This document shows positions 8,420-16,100 of a DNA stretch of 64,000 nt, one piece after another. Source of the DNA: Sediminicola sp037203765. Lineage in GTDB: Bacteria > Bacteroidota > Bacteroidia > Flavobacteriales > Flavobacteriaceae. Below the pieces are notes generated by a model. That model was given only the letters and a program-made list of their open reading frames with translations, had not been told where the DNA came from and did no database searches. Location of the stretch: contig NZ_JBBCAS010000006.1 of NCBI RefSeq assembly GCF_037203765.1, positions 124,001-188,000 on the forward strand, given 5' to 3'. Each line of letters starts with the position of its first letter. The stretch's first letter is position 1. The translations under genes were made by a program, and so were the position numbers.

Positions 8420-9241
8420 ATGAAAAAGATTATAGTCCCAGTTGATTTTTCTGAACAATCCGAATACGCCTTGAAGGTGGCGGCATCCCTTGCAAAAAAG
8501 TACAATTCCGAAATTTTTGCGGTGCACATGTTGGAGCTCTCTGCCGCAATAATATCCACTTCGGAAGGGATACAACAGGACCAGATGCTTTTTTTGATCA
8601 AACTTTCTGAGAAGCGATTTGCCGAATTTTTGGCAAAACCCTATTTAAAAAATATAAAGGTTACCCCCATTATCAAGCATTTTAAGGTATTCAGTGAACT
8701 CAATGAGATAGCAAAAATCCACAATGCAGACCTCGTGGTAATGGGTTCCCATGGATCCGATGGATTAAAGGAAATTTTTATTGGTTCCAATGCAGAAAAG
8801 GTAGTGAGAAATTCAGAGGTGCCTGTACTCGTAATCAAAGATGAAATAGAGGATTTTAAGGTGGAACATTTTGTTTTTGCCTGTGATTTTAGGGAAGAAA
8901 ACTTACCGGCCCTTGCCAAGGCCCAGGACTTTGCCAAAAAATTGTCCGCAGAAATACATTTGGTATATGTGAATACCCCTGGGGACGATTTTATGAGTAG
9001 TTCGGACATTTATAAAAGGGTCTCCCAATTTTTAAACAAGGCGAAAGTGGGAAAAGAAGTTGAGATCTATAATGACTACACCGTTGAAAAAGGAATTTTG
9101 AACTACAGTAAGGACATCAACGCCGATATTTTGGGCATCCCTACCAGAGGAAGAAAAGGCCTTACCCATTTCTTTATGGGCAGTATAGGGGAAGATGTGG
9201 CCAACCATGCGAAAATTCCTGTGGTAACTTTTAAATTGTAG
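8420..9241 (+). CDS. Tandem-domain universal stress protein
   Basis: This 273-residue cytoplasmic protein has two UspA domains. The first contains the ATP-binding pattern G-x2-G-x9-G-S in GSHGSDGLKEIFIGS (about residues 111-125), preceded by IIVPVDFSEQSEYAL at the N terminus. The second ends PTRGRKGLTHFFMGS, which keeps most of that pattern. UspA proteins respond to stress, including oxygen limitation in many bacteria. It has its own promoter with an FNR-like site and is followed by a terminator. A second usp gene lies 490 bases downstream across a cbb3 oxidase operon scar, consistent with the usual association of usp and cco genes in Bacteroidota. Confidence 0.9.
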   Translation: MKKIIVPVDFSEQSEYALKVAASLAKKYNSEIFAVHMLELSAAIISTSEGIQQDQMLFLIKLSEKRFAEFLAKPYLKNIKVTPIIKHFKVFSELNEIAKIHNADLVVMGSHGSDGLKEIFIGSNAEKVVRNSEVPVLVIKDEIEDFKVEHFVFACDFREENLPALAKAQDFAKKLSAEIHLVYVNTPGDDFMSSSDIYKRVSQFLNKAKVGKEVEIYNDYTVEKGILNYSKDINADILGIPTRGRKGLTHFFMGSIGEDVANHAKIPVVTFKL

Positions 9242-9274
9242 GGGCTATCAACACTATAATGGTAATTATAATAG

Positions 9275-9297
9275 GGAGCCAGTAGGCTCCTTTTTAT
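9275..9297. terminator. Terminator after first usp
   Basis: GGAGCC-AGTA-GGCTCC is a perfect six-pair stem with a four-base loop, followed by a T run on plus. It can end usp transcription and may also stop transcripts crossing the cco scar from the other side. Confidence 0.75.
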
Positions 9298-9354
9298 TAC
9301 CCATTTTAAATGAAAGGTCTTGCCAAGAAATCCATGTAGGCCTCTTGAATAGAA

Positions 9355-9544
9355 TCAATTTATGCAGTCGATATTGCTGGATACCAGTTCAATAACCGGT
9401 TCTGGAGAAATAAATGGAATGCCCAACCCCAATCCCCTTAGGATAGACAAAAGGCCAATAACTATAACAAAAGTTTTTTTCATCATGTACAATGCCATCT
9501 TTTTTGCAATCGTCTCCACAATGGTAGCATTTGGTTGATCCCAT
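9355..9544 (-). pseudogene. Deletion scar: ccoI start fused out of frame to safE end
   Basis: On the minus strand, ATG at 9544 opens a frame reading MGSTKCYHCGDDCKKDG and then IVHDEKNFC. This is the cysteine-rich N terminus of the CcoI/FixI-type copper P-ATPase, which would normally continue CCNGCK. At about 9467-9473 homology switches frame to FVIVIGLLSILRGLGLGIP, then an ISPEPV segment, ending at TGA 9355-9357. This matches the C terminus of SafE/TauE-type transporters that close Bacteroidota cco operons. The two parts flank a short shared CTTTTGT. The intact order is ccoI-ccoS-ccoNO-ccoP-ccoG-ccoH-safE, so the oxidase operon appears excised. A 75-codon frame (start 9582) spans the scar but begins upstream of the predicted transcription start. 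Confidence 0.75.
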
Positions 9545-9567
9545 TTCTTTGCGCTTTTTACCCGGAA

Positions 9568-9575
9568 CAAATTTG
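9568..9575 (-). promoter_or_regulatory. Degenerate -7 element of the ccoI remnant promoter
   Basis: Read on minus, CAAATTTG differs from TAnnTTTG by one base. Its first base lies 29.5 bases from the centre of the FNR-like core at 9599-9610, the same spacing as at both usp promoters. The predicted start, near 9562, precedes the ccoI ATG at 9544 by about 18 bases. Confidence 0.5.
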
Positions 9576-9598
9576 TGGTCATACCTATTCCTAAAATA

Positions 9599-9610
9599 TG
9601 ATATCGATCA
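9599..9610. promoter_or_regulatory. FNR-like core serving the ccoI remnant
   Basis: TGAT-ATCG-ATCA is a symmetric Crp/FNR-type core. It is correctly spaced from the degenerate -7 element on the minus strand, so it probably drove the lost cco operon. Confidence 0.6.
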
Positions 9611-9643
9611 GTTTTGTAAAGATTATGACGCTTTTTATGAAGC

Positions 9644-9655
9644 TGATCAAAATCA
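9644..9655. promoter_or_regulatory. FNR-like core upstream of second usp
   Basis: TGAT-CAAA-ATCA is centred 29.5 bases before a perfect -7 element (TAATTTTG at 9679-9686), exactly as at the first usp gene. It is inferred to bind the same oxygen-responsive regulator. Confidence 0.65.
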
Positions 9656-9678
9656 TAGTTTCCAGTTTGGCCTTCCTT

Positions 9679-9686
9679 TAATTTTG
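9679..9686 (+). promoter_or_regulatory. -7 element of second usp promoter
   Basis: TAATTTTG fits TAnnTTTG exactly. The expected start is near 9692, giving a leader of about 42 bases before the TTG start codon at 9734. Confidence 0.6.
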
Positions 9687-9733
9687 GTTCATCCCCAAGG
9701 ATTATACGGGCAAGAAATTTTAAAATAAGTACG

Positions 9734-10636
9734 TTGAAGAAGATATTGATAGCTACCGACTTTTCAGAAGATGCATGGAATGCGGCTCACTATGCCATTG
9801 AAATGCACAAGGATGAGGACTGTGTGTTTTATCTATTGAACACCTATACCCCAACGAAAGTTTCGGGCAGTTTTATGGCAGAAGCTTTGGCAGGACATTC
9901 TTTGGAATCTGTCATCAAGTCCAATTCAGAAAATGGTTTAAAGAAGGTTGTAGGACGAATTCAAAAAACCCTTAATTACCCCAATCACAGTTTTAAGACC
10001 ATATCATCGTTTAATTTATTGGTAGATGAGATCAAAAAGATTGTCAATCGGGAGAACATAGATTTAATTGTTACTGGGGCTAAAGGTGCCTCTGGCCTTG
10101 AAGGGGTATTTCTGGGCAGTAACACGGTGCATATCATAAAATGTATTAAAAATTGCCCTGTTCTGGCCATTCCTAGCCATTTCCGGTTTACCGAACTTTC
10201 AGAGATCGCCTTTGCTACCGATTTCAATCGGTTCTATACGATCACGGAATTACAGCCCTTACTGGAGTTGGTGAAAACTTTTAAAGCCAGCATTCATATA
10301 GTTCATGTACAATATAAAATCACAGAGCTTACAGAAATCCAACAATTCAATATGAATATGCTTTGCAAGTATATGGAAGGTATAGATCACAATATACATA
10401 CGGTAACAGAATTAAGGTCTGTTTCCAATACGTTGGAAGCTTTTGCTGAAGAGTTGAATATTCATTTATTGGCCATGTTGAACTACCGACACAGTTTGAT
10501 GGATAACCTGACCAAAGAGCCTATTGTTGATCGGTTGGTTTTTCATTCCAACGTGCCATTGCTGGTACTTCCCGAATTAGGCATGGGAGCTTCTTCCGCT
10601 TCCAAAAAACATTCGGTAATTCACTTTACTGATTAG
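9734..10636 (+). CDS. Universal stress protein with degenerate second domain
   Basis: This 300-residue protein starts at TTG 9734 with KKILIATDFSEDAWNAAHYA, the usual UspA opening. No ATG in frame gives a better N terminus. The first domain has the complete ATP motif in GAKGASGLEGVFLGS (about residues 115-129). The second domain lacks the glycine motif and reads LLAMLNYRHSLMDNLTKEP, so it probably does not bind ATP and may serve in dimerisation. It is the downstream neighbour of the cco scar and has an FNR-like promoter. Its last four bases overlap the end of a convergent small membrane gene. Confidence 0.88.
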   Translation: MKKILIATDFSEDAWNAAHYAIEMHKDEDCVFYLLNTYTPTKVSGSFMAEALAGHSLESVIKSNSENGLKKVVGRIQKTLNYPNHSFKTISSFNLLVDEIKKIVNRENIDLIVTGAKGASGLEGVFLGSNTVHIIKCIKNCPVLAIPSHFRFTELSEIAFATDFNRFYTITELQPLLELVKTFKASIHIVHVQYKITELTEIQQFNMNMLCKYMEGIDHNIHTVTELRSVSNTLEAFAEELNIHLLAMLNYRHSLMDNLTKEPIVDRLVFHSNVPLLVLPELGMGASSASKKHSVIHFTD

Positions 10637-10857
10637 GACGTTTTCCAATGGGGGTAGTCCTCATAGAAATCTTCAAAAGTCTTATCGGTATTATAATCAT
10701 CCGCCAAAATCCGATATACGGTGTTTATCAATAGGGTTTGACCTATTACTGTAACATAAAATATCCAATTAAATGGGAAATCCAATGCTGCCATTACCGT
10801 TAAGAATATAAGAACGATTGTTGTTAAGACCAAGGTACCTTTGGCAGTAACCTTCAT
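10633..10857 (-). CDS. Small two-helix membrane protein
   Basis: This 74-residue protein has two predicted membrane segments (TLVLTTIVLIFLTVMAAL and WIFYVTVIGQTLLINTVY) and an acidic C-terminal tail (DDYNTDKTFEDFYEDYPHWK). I recognise no family with a known function. Its end overlaps the end of the usp gene by four bases, and the 5' side has about 70 bases before the next minus-strand gene end. The well-formed topology and conserved-looking tail support a real gene. Association with the stress/oxygen locus is only positional. Confidence 0.6.
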   Translation of the reverse strand: MKVTAKGTLVLTTIVLIFLTVMAALDFPFNWIFYVTVIGQTLLINTVYRILADDYNTDKTFEDFYEDYPHWKTS

Positions 10858-10926
10858 TTTTTTATGTTTGAGGTACTACTTATAAGGAAATGATGGTGTT
10901 AACGAAGTGAAAAATCCAATGGGGTC

Positions 10927-12132
10927 CTATTCATTCCAAAATTGATCCTGATTTGGGATGTTTTTATTTTTACCTAAGGTCAACGGGTTGAATTTCAATT
11001 TTGCAAAAAGGTACCATACACTGGACGAAAGGGTTGATGTAATATCTGCATGGTCCCATAGCATGTCGGTTCCATAAGAGGTGCCATAATTTGAAGTGTA
11101 GGGAATTCCCTTGGCATTGGTCAACGTGGTACTTTTAATAAAGGTTTTTTCCAATTGCTCCAGCAATACATTGGCCTCGCTTTCCAAACCTGCATTTTGA
11201 AATGCCACGGCCATTTGGGCCGTTCCTTCCAACCAGATTACATCTTGGTCTTCATCAAAGCAATATCCGACGATATCCTCACCGGTCAAGGTGGAAGTTT
11301 GGGTGTTTTTATATCTATCGGCCTGGTATAGCACGGTTGTAGGGAAGTTTTCAAAAATGTTATAGCCCAAGGTGTGCAGGTCCAGAGCGTATTTGTATTC
11401 TGGGTTTTCTGGCCATGCAACCAACAAATTTTCATTGTTGTCCCATCTTTCAACCTCTAGATAACCAAGGATGTTCTTGTGAAAATCGTCATATCCTTTT
11501 ACGGCATTAAAAGCAGTTACAATTCCCTCTGTAACCTTATGAATGGTTGATCCATCTTCATTTTCTCCTCCAAATAGGCCGCCATCTTCATCCTGCAAGG
11601 ACCGAAGCCATTGTTCAAGTTCATGGGATAATCGACTGTATTTATTGGAGCCTGTAGCGTCGTGATAATTGTTGAGGGCAATTAGCAACCAGGCATTATC
11701 CCCCATCCAGATCCTATCATGGTGATCTCCCTGCTTGTTTCTGGTGGCATAAAAGCCTCCGTTCCCCTTTAGGAGCTCATTGTCGATCTGACCGTTGAAG
11801 TAATCGAAGATAGCCTCTGCCTTATCATATTTTTTTAAAGCGGTAAAGGCAAGGGCAGCCAGAGCGTTATCATACAGGGAAACAAAATCCCCGTTTTCCG
11901 TACTTTCCAATAAACCGTTTGTGCGTTGCATTTTTCCCAACCAATTGGAGGTCTCTGTCCAGATTACATCTTGGACTTCCTCTTTTTCTGGATTGACCAC
12001 GGTAATTGTTTCGTTTTCAGTTTCCTTTGCCTGTGTTTCTTCAATAACTTCAAGGCTCTCGTTGGAACAGGAAATAAGGGTTGCCATAATCATAAAGCAA
12101 CACAAAGTAGGTATTTGGGAATATCTGAGCAT
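10927..12132 (-). CDS. Lipoprotein with six-hairpin glycosidase-like fold
   Basis: The ATG at 12132 is chosen because it gives a lipoprotein signal, MLRYSQIPTLCCFMIMATL followed by ISC; the frame is open upstream to 12231. The mature 401-residue precursor part is rich in Trp, Asp and Asn and shows repeated helix-hairpin segments: YDNALAALAFTALKKYDKAE, RIWMGDNAWLLIALNNYHD, KVTEGIVTAFNAVKGYDDF and VIWLEGTAQMAVAFQNAG. This pattern is typical of (alpha/alpha)6 barrels acting on polysaccharides. I cannot assign a CAZy family. Probably anchored to the outer or inner membrane facing the periplasm or outside. The gene is single, divergent from ndh, so no pathway is implied by context. Confidence 0.65.
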   Translation of the reverse strand: MLRYSQIPTLCCFMIMATLISCSNESLEVIEETQAKETENETITVVNPEKEEVQDVIWTETSNWLGKMQRTNGLLESTENGDFVSLYDNALAALAFTALKKYDKAEAIFDYFNGQIDNELLKGNGGFYATRNKQGDHHDRIWMGDNAWLLIALNNYHDATGSNKYSRLSHELEQWLRSLQDEDGGLFGGENEDGSTIHKVTEGIVTAFNAVKGYDDFHKNILGYLEVERWDNNENLLVAWPENPEYKYALDLHTLGYNIFENFPTTVLYQADRYKNTQTSTLTGEDIVGYCFDEDQDVIWLEGTAQMAVAFQNAGLESEANVLLEQLEKTFIKSTTLTNAKGIPYTSNYGTSYGTDMLWDHADITSTLSSSVWYLFAKLKFNPLTLGKNKNIPNQDQFWNE

Positions 12133-12349
12133 ACTGTAGGTTTGTAGTATCAACCCTACAAATATATTGAGATTATATTCTTCTTTTGTGTACTTTACGA
12201 CCAGTCGCCCTAAACGTCGTTCATCTACCAATTGCCGTATTCTTGTCTAATTTTTAGACCTTTTATCGTTAATTTGCATATAGATTTTTTGGTGGATCCT
12301 TGCCTACTATCTATTTAAGTTTCAGTATTTTTAACCAAAAATAGGCGCT

Positions 12350-13627
12350 ATGAACCTTCCCGATTTAGGAAAGAAAAGAATTGTTGTCATTGGTGCGGGA
12401 TTTGGGGGTATTTCCCTGGCCAAGAAGCTCAGAGATTTGAATGTTCAGGTAGTGGTCATCGACAAACACAATTACCATACCTTCCAACCCCTGTTGTACC
12501 AAGTGTCCACAAGTGGTCTTGAGCCAGATTCTATTGCCTACCCGATCCGCAAGATATTAAAGCGACTCAATAATTTTTATTTTCGATTGGCAACGGTACA
12601 AAAGGTGAGTGTGGAGGCCCAGGAAGTTGTGACCGATATAGGCAATCTGACATATGACTATTTGGTGATCGCTACGGGTACCAAAACCAATTTTTTTGGG
12701 AATACGAGTATCGAAGAACATGCCATGCCCATGAAAAATGTGCCCCAAGCCTTGAACATAAGGAGCTTGATGCTACAGAATTTTGAAAAGGCCGATGATG
12801 CGGTAAGCCAAGAGGAACGAAAAATGTTGATGAATTTCTGTATTGTTGGGGGTGGACCCACGGGAGTAGAACTTTCTGGGGCTTTTGCAGAGCTCAAAAA
12901 GAATGTCTTTCCAAAGGATTACAGGCATCTCAACATAAATAATATGGAGATTCATTTGTTCGAGGCTGCCGATAGAGTTTTACCTCCCATGAGTGTACAA
13001 GCAGGGAAGAAGGCTACAAAATTTTTAAATGAACTGGGAGTCAATATTCATTTAAATACTGTGGTAAAGGATTACGATGGGGAGAACATGACCTTGGGCG
13101 ATGGGACAGTGATCAGGACCAAAAACTTTATCTGGACTGCCGGGGTTACAGGAGCTTCCCTGGAAGGTTTTTCCAAGGATTCCTTGATAGAGCGGGCCAA
13201 TAGATATAAGGTCAATGTATACAATCAAATAGAAGGTTATGAAAATATCTTTGCTATTGGGGATATAGCTTCTATGACAACAAAAGATTTTCCCAAGGGA
13301 CATCCGCAAGTGGCGCAGCCGGCGATACAGCAGGGACAGCATTTGGCCAAAAACCTTGAGCGACTCCTGGATGGGAAGGCAATGGAGCCATTTTCATACT
13401 TTGACAATGGGAGTATGGCCACAGTGGGCCGTAACAGGGCGGTGGTAGATCTGCACAAATTGCGTTTCGGAGGATTTTTAGCGTGGTTTATATGGATGTT
13501 CGTGCACCTAATGGCCTTGGTAGGTTTTAGAAACAAGGTCATCGTCTTTTTTAACTGGGCCTATAACTATATCAATTATGATAAGGCCGCACGGTTGATC
13601 GTAAGACCCTATTCAGCTAAAAAATAG
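12350..13627 (+). CDS. ndh: Type II NADH dehydrogenase (NDH-2)
   Basis: This 425-residue FAD protein oxidises NADH and passes electrons to quinone at the inner membrane without pumping protons. It has two dinucleotide-binding motifs, VVIGAGFGGISLAKKL near residue 11 (FAD) and CIVGGGPTGVELSGAFAEL near residue 164 (NADH). It also has TFQPLLYQVSTSGLEPDSIA, typical of NDH-2, the FAD-binding IFAIGDIA segment, and AQPAIQQGQHLAKNL. The C-terminal hydrophobic stretch (GFLAWFIWMFVHLMALVGF) fits membrane attachment. It is transcribed alone. A candidate structured RNA with a terminator lies downstream. Confidence 0.93.
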   Translation: MNLPDLGKKRIVVIGAGFGGISLAKKLRDLNVQVVVIDKHNYHTFQPLLYQVSTSGLEPDSIAYPIRKILKRLNNFYFRLATVQKVSVEAQEVVTDIGNLTYDYLVIATGTKTNFFGNTSIEEHAMPMKNVPQALNIRSLMLQNFEKADDAVSQEERKMLMNFCIVGGGPTGVELSGAFAELKKNVFPKDYRHLNINNMEIHLFEAADRVLPPMSVQAGKKATKFLNELGVNIHLNTVVKDYDGENMTLGDGTVIRTKNFIWTAGVTGASLEGFSKDSLIERANRYKVNVYNQIEGYENIFAIGDIASMTTKDFPKGHPQVAQPAIQQGQHLAKNLERLLDGKAMEPFSYFDNGSMATVGRNRAVVDLHKLRFGGFLAWFIWMFVHLMALVGFRNKVIVFFNWAYNYINYDKAARLIVRPYSAKK

Positions 13628-13692
13628 ACAGAATTGTGGTAGAATGGATAAAATTAGACTTAAGGTGTAGTCGACATTTTAATTTCCTTTCC

Positions 13693-13700
13693 TATCTTTG
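13693..13700 (+). promoter_or_regulatory. -7 element ahead of candidate RNA A
   Basis: TATCTTTG matches TAnnTTTG. It lies in non-coding sequence 66 bases after ndh and immediately before a run of stable hairpins ending in a terminator. Confidence 0.55.
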
Positions 13701-13705
13701 CCATG

Positions 13706-13802
13706 TTGTGTTGTGTCTCTTTATGGAGACCAAGGTTGTGTAAACCGAATTGTTGTTCGGTCCAACCAATGAAAGGCTTTCCTATATGGGAGGCTTTTTT
13801 TG
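13706..13802 (+). ncRNA. Candidate structured small RNA A
   Basis: About 100 bases between ndh and hmgA have their own -7 element and three successive foldable units. Hairpin 1 pairs GTCTC (13715-13719) with GAGAC (13726-13730). Hairpin 2 has an inner perfect stem ACCGAA (13744-13749)/TTCGGT (13756-13761), extended by GGTTG (13734-13738)/CAACC (13763-13767). The last unit is a terminator (13772-13802) with a T run. No ORF is present. The end of the RNA is 120 bases from hmgA, which has its own A/T-rich promoter region, so a free small RNA is favoured over a riboswitch. No known RNA family is recognised. Confidence 0.5.
13772..13802 (+). terminator. Terminator of RNA A
   Basis: AAAGGCTTTCC and GGGAGGCTTT pair around TATAT with one bulged G and some G-U pairs, followed by a T run. 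Confidence 0.6.
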
Positions 13803-13925
13803 TTTAGGGGATACTCCCGCCCAAGCTTTTGAACTTCTTTTAATTATCATTCATTTAGGGTTTAATGTTTTACAAAATCTTTATTTTATCGTATTTTTAC
13901 TGAGGATATAATAAAGAATAATTGC

Positions 13926-15083
13926 ATGCCACTTTATCATAAATTAGGTAGAATACCCCATAAAAGACATACCATTTTTAAAAAGGAAGATGGTACTCTA
14001 CATTATGAGCAACTTTTTGGAACCATAGGATTTGATGGAATGTCATCCCTGATGTATCATTTACATAGACCAACAATGGTCAAGGAGGTAGGCAAAAGCA
14101 TTGACATGCGCCCAAAGGCAGCGGTGGAACACAACATAAAATCTAGATTGCTGAAGGGATTCGAAGTACGACCAGAAAATGACTTTCTAGAAAGTAGGAA
14201 AGTGGTACTTTTCAATAATGACGTGCATGTAAGTCTAGCTTCTCCCAAAAAATCCATGTCGGATTATTTTTATAAGAATACTGATGCCGATGAGATGCTT
14301 TTTATCCATAAGGGCACTGGTACGTTAAAGACCATGTTGGGCGACATCCCATTTGAGTATGGCGACTATATCATCATTCCCAGGGGAATGATCTACCAGA
14401 TAACTTTTGACACGGAAGATAACCGCTTATTAATAGCAGAATCCTACCACCCCATCTATACCCCAAAACGCTATAGAAACTGGTTTGGACAACATTTGGA
14501 ACATAGCCCTTTCTGTGAACGTGACTTTAAATTACCGCAAGATCTGAAGGCCCATGATGAGTGGGGCGAATTTGTGATCAAGGTGAAAAAGCAAGGCCAA
14601 TTGCATCATTTGACCTATGCCTCACATCCCTTTGATGTGGTTGGTTGGGATGGGTACAATTATCCCTATGCATTTTCCATTCATGATTTTGAACCTATTA
14701 CCGGAAGGGTTCACCAACCGCCACCAGTACATCAGACCTTTGAGACAAGTGCTTTTGTGGTTTGCTCGTTTTGTCCGAGATTGTACGATTACCACCCTCA
14801 ATCCATACCGGCGCCCTATAATCACAGTAACATAGATTCCGATGAGGTGCTATATTATGTGGATGGCGATTTTATGAGCAGAAATAATATAGATAAGGGT
14901 TACATTTCATTACATCCGGCAGGAATTCCACATGGGCCGCATCCCGGGGCTTATGAACGAAGTATCGGACATACCAAAACCGAAGAGCTGGCAGTAATGA
15001 TAGATACTTTTAAGCCATTGCAGCTTACACAGACCGCGTTGGATATAGATGATGGCATCTATTATCAGTCCTGGTTGGAATAG
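13926..15083 (+). CDS. hmgA: Homogentisate 1,2-dioxygenase
   Basis: This 385-residue enzyme opens the ring of homogentisate to maleylacetoacetate in tyrosine/phenylalanine catabolism. It has the cupin organisation of the family: DEMLFIHKGTGTL in the middle, then the iron-ligand segments DSDEVLYYVDGDFMSRN (Glu) and SLHPAGIPHGPHPGAYE (His residues), plus QPPPVHQTFETSAFVVCSF. The N terminus MPLYHKLGRIPHKRHTIF matches bacterial homologues. It is cytoplasmic. Its 3' end overlaps the convergent hutG by 19 bases. Other tyrosine-degradation genes are not in the window. Confidence 0.93.
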   Translation: MPLYHKLGRIPHKRHTIFKKEDGTLHYEQLFGTIGFDGMSSLMYHLHRPTMVKEVGKSIDMRPKAAVEHNIKSRLLKGFEVRPENDFLESRKVVLFNNDVHVSLASPKKSMSDYFYKNTDADEMLFIHKGTGTLKTMLGDIPFEYGDYIIIPRGMIYQITFDTEDNRLLIAESYHPIYTPKRYRNWFGQHLEHSPFCERDFKLPQDLKAHDEWGEFVIKVKKQGQLHHLTYASHPFDVVGWDGYNYPYAFSIHDFEPITGRVHQPPPVHQTFETSAFVVCSFCPRLYDYHPQSIPAPYNHSNIDSDEVLYYVDGDFMSRNNIDKGYISLHPAGIPHGPHPGAYERSIGHTKTEELAVMIDTFKPLQLTQTALDIDDGIYYQSWLE

Positions 15084-16051
15084 TCCAACCGGTGCATTAT
15101 AAAATGTATTAATCCAGCGGCCAATTTGGCCGTTTGGTTATCCACATCAAAGCTTGGATTTAGCTCAGCTATATCCAAGCTTATCAATTTATTGGAGTCA
15201 ATGATAATCTTCAAAACTTCAAGGACAATATCGGGAGCAAAGCCCATGGGCGAGGGGGCACTCACTCCAGGTGCATAGGCCGATGAAAACCCATCCAGAT
15301 CTATGGTGGTATAGAGGACGTCTACCGCTTTGATAAAGTGTTGGAGGTGCTTTAGATTATGTGCCAAATAATGCATGCTAAAATGCTCATTTTCTACAAT
15401 GGTCACCTCATGTTCTTCGGCCGTTTCAAAAAGGATCTTGCTATTGGCATCTTTTCTGATACCCAAGCATAAATATTTAAAAACCGTATGATCTGCGCTG
15501 CATTCTTTGGCAATCTGGTAAAATGGAGTTCCAGAATTTGCACCATTTTCATCAGAGCGAAGATCGAAGTGGGCATCAAAATTTATAATTCCAATGGTCT
15601 TTTTTTCCCCTTTGGCATTAAGATGCTCTTGTATGCCCTTGTAGTGGGCATAGGCAATATCATGGCCTCCACCTAAAAGAATGGGAAAAGAATTTCGTGC
15701 CAATAACTTTTGGACGGTTTTGGCCAAGATGTCTTGGGACTTTTTCAAATCCCCATCCGAACATTCTATATTGCCCGCATCAAAGATATTAAGGGTTTCC
15801 GATAGATGTTCGGGTTGTTTTCCCAATTGGATCCTGATGGCATTGGGTCCGGCATGTGCCCCGGTCCTTCCCTGGTTTCTTTTTACCCCTTCGTCACAGG
15901 CATATCCCAAAAAGACTATATCCGATTCTTGGATGTTCTCAAGAGAAGCCTTTTTCAAATTAAGCAGCTGTACTTTTTGATGAAGATAAAGTTTTTGGTC
16001 CGACTTCCGTCCGGTCCAGTTTTCAGGTTTTGGTTTGGAATAAGCTTCCAT
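15065..16051 (-). CDS. hutG: Formimidoylglutamase
   Basis: This 328-residue arginase-family hydrolase converts N-formimidoyl-glutamate to glutamate and formamide, the last step of histidine utilisation. Mn2+-binding motifs are visible: LGGGHDIAYAHY, INFDAHFDLR and TIDLDGFSSAYAPGVSAPSP. The start at 16051 (MEAYSKPKPENWTGR) is preferred. The frame is open upstream to 16150, but that extension would overlap the MFS gene end. It is the last gene of the hut operon, 49 bases after the MFS stop. Its end overlaps hmgA by 19 bases in convergent orientation, so each transcript contains antisense to the other's tail. Confidence 0.92.
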   Translation of the reverse strand: MEAYSKPKPENWTGRKSDQKLYLHQKVQLLNLKKASLENIQESDIVFLGYACDEGVKRNQGRTGAHAGPNAIRIQLGKQPEHLSETLNIFDAGNIECSDGDLKKSQDILAKTVQKLLARNSFPILLGGGHDIAYAHYKGIQEHLNAKGEKKTIGIINFDAHFDLRSDENGANSGTPFYQIAKECSADHTVFKYLCLGIRKDANSKILFETAEEHEVTIVENEHFSMHYLAHNLKHLQHFIKAVDVLYTTIDLDGFSSAYAPGVSAPSPMGFAPDIVLEVLKIIIDSNKLISLDIAELNPSFDVDNQTAKLAAGLIHFIMHRLDYSNQD

Positions 16052-16100
16052 TTTTAGTGTGTTTCGTTCTTCAATTAGTATATGTTGTAGTTGACCCGTT

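Noticed and set aside
9531..9728. 65-codon plus-strand ORF across the cco scar and usp promoter
   Set aside because: It covers two FNR-like sites and a -7 element and shows no protein family; it is antisense to the ccoI fragment.
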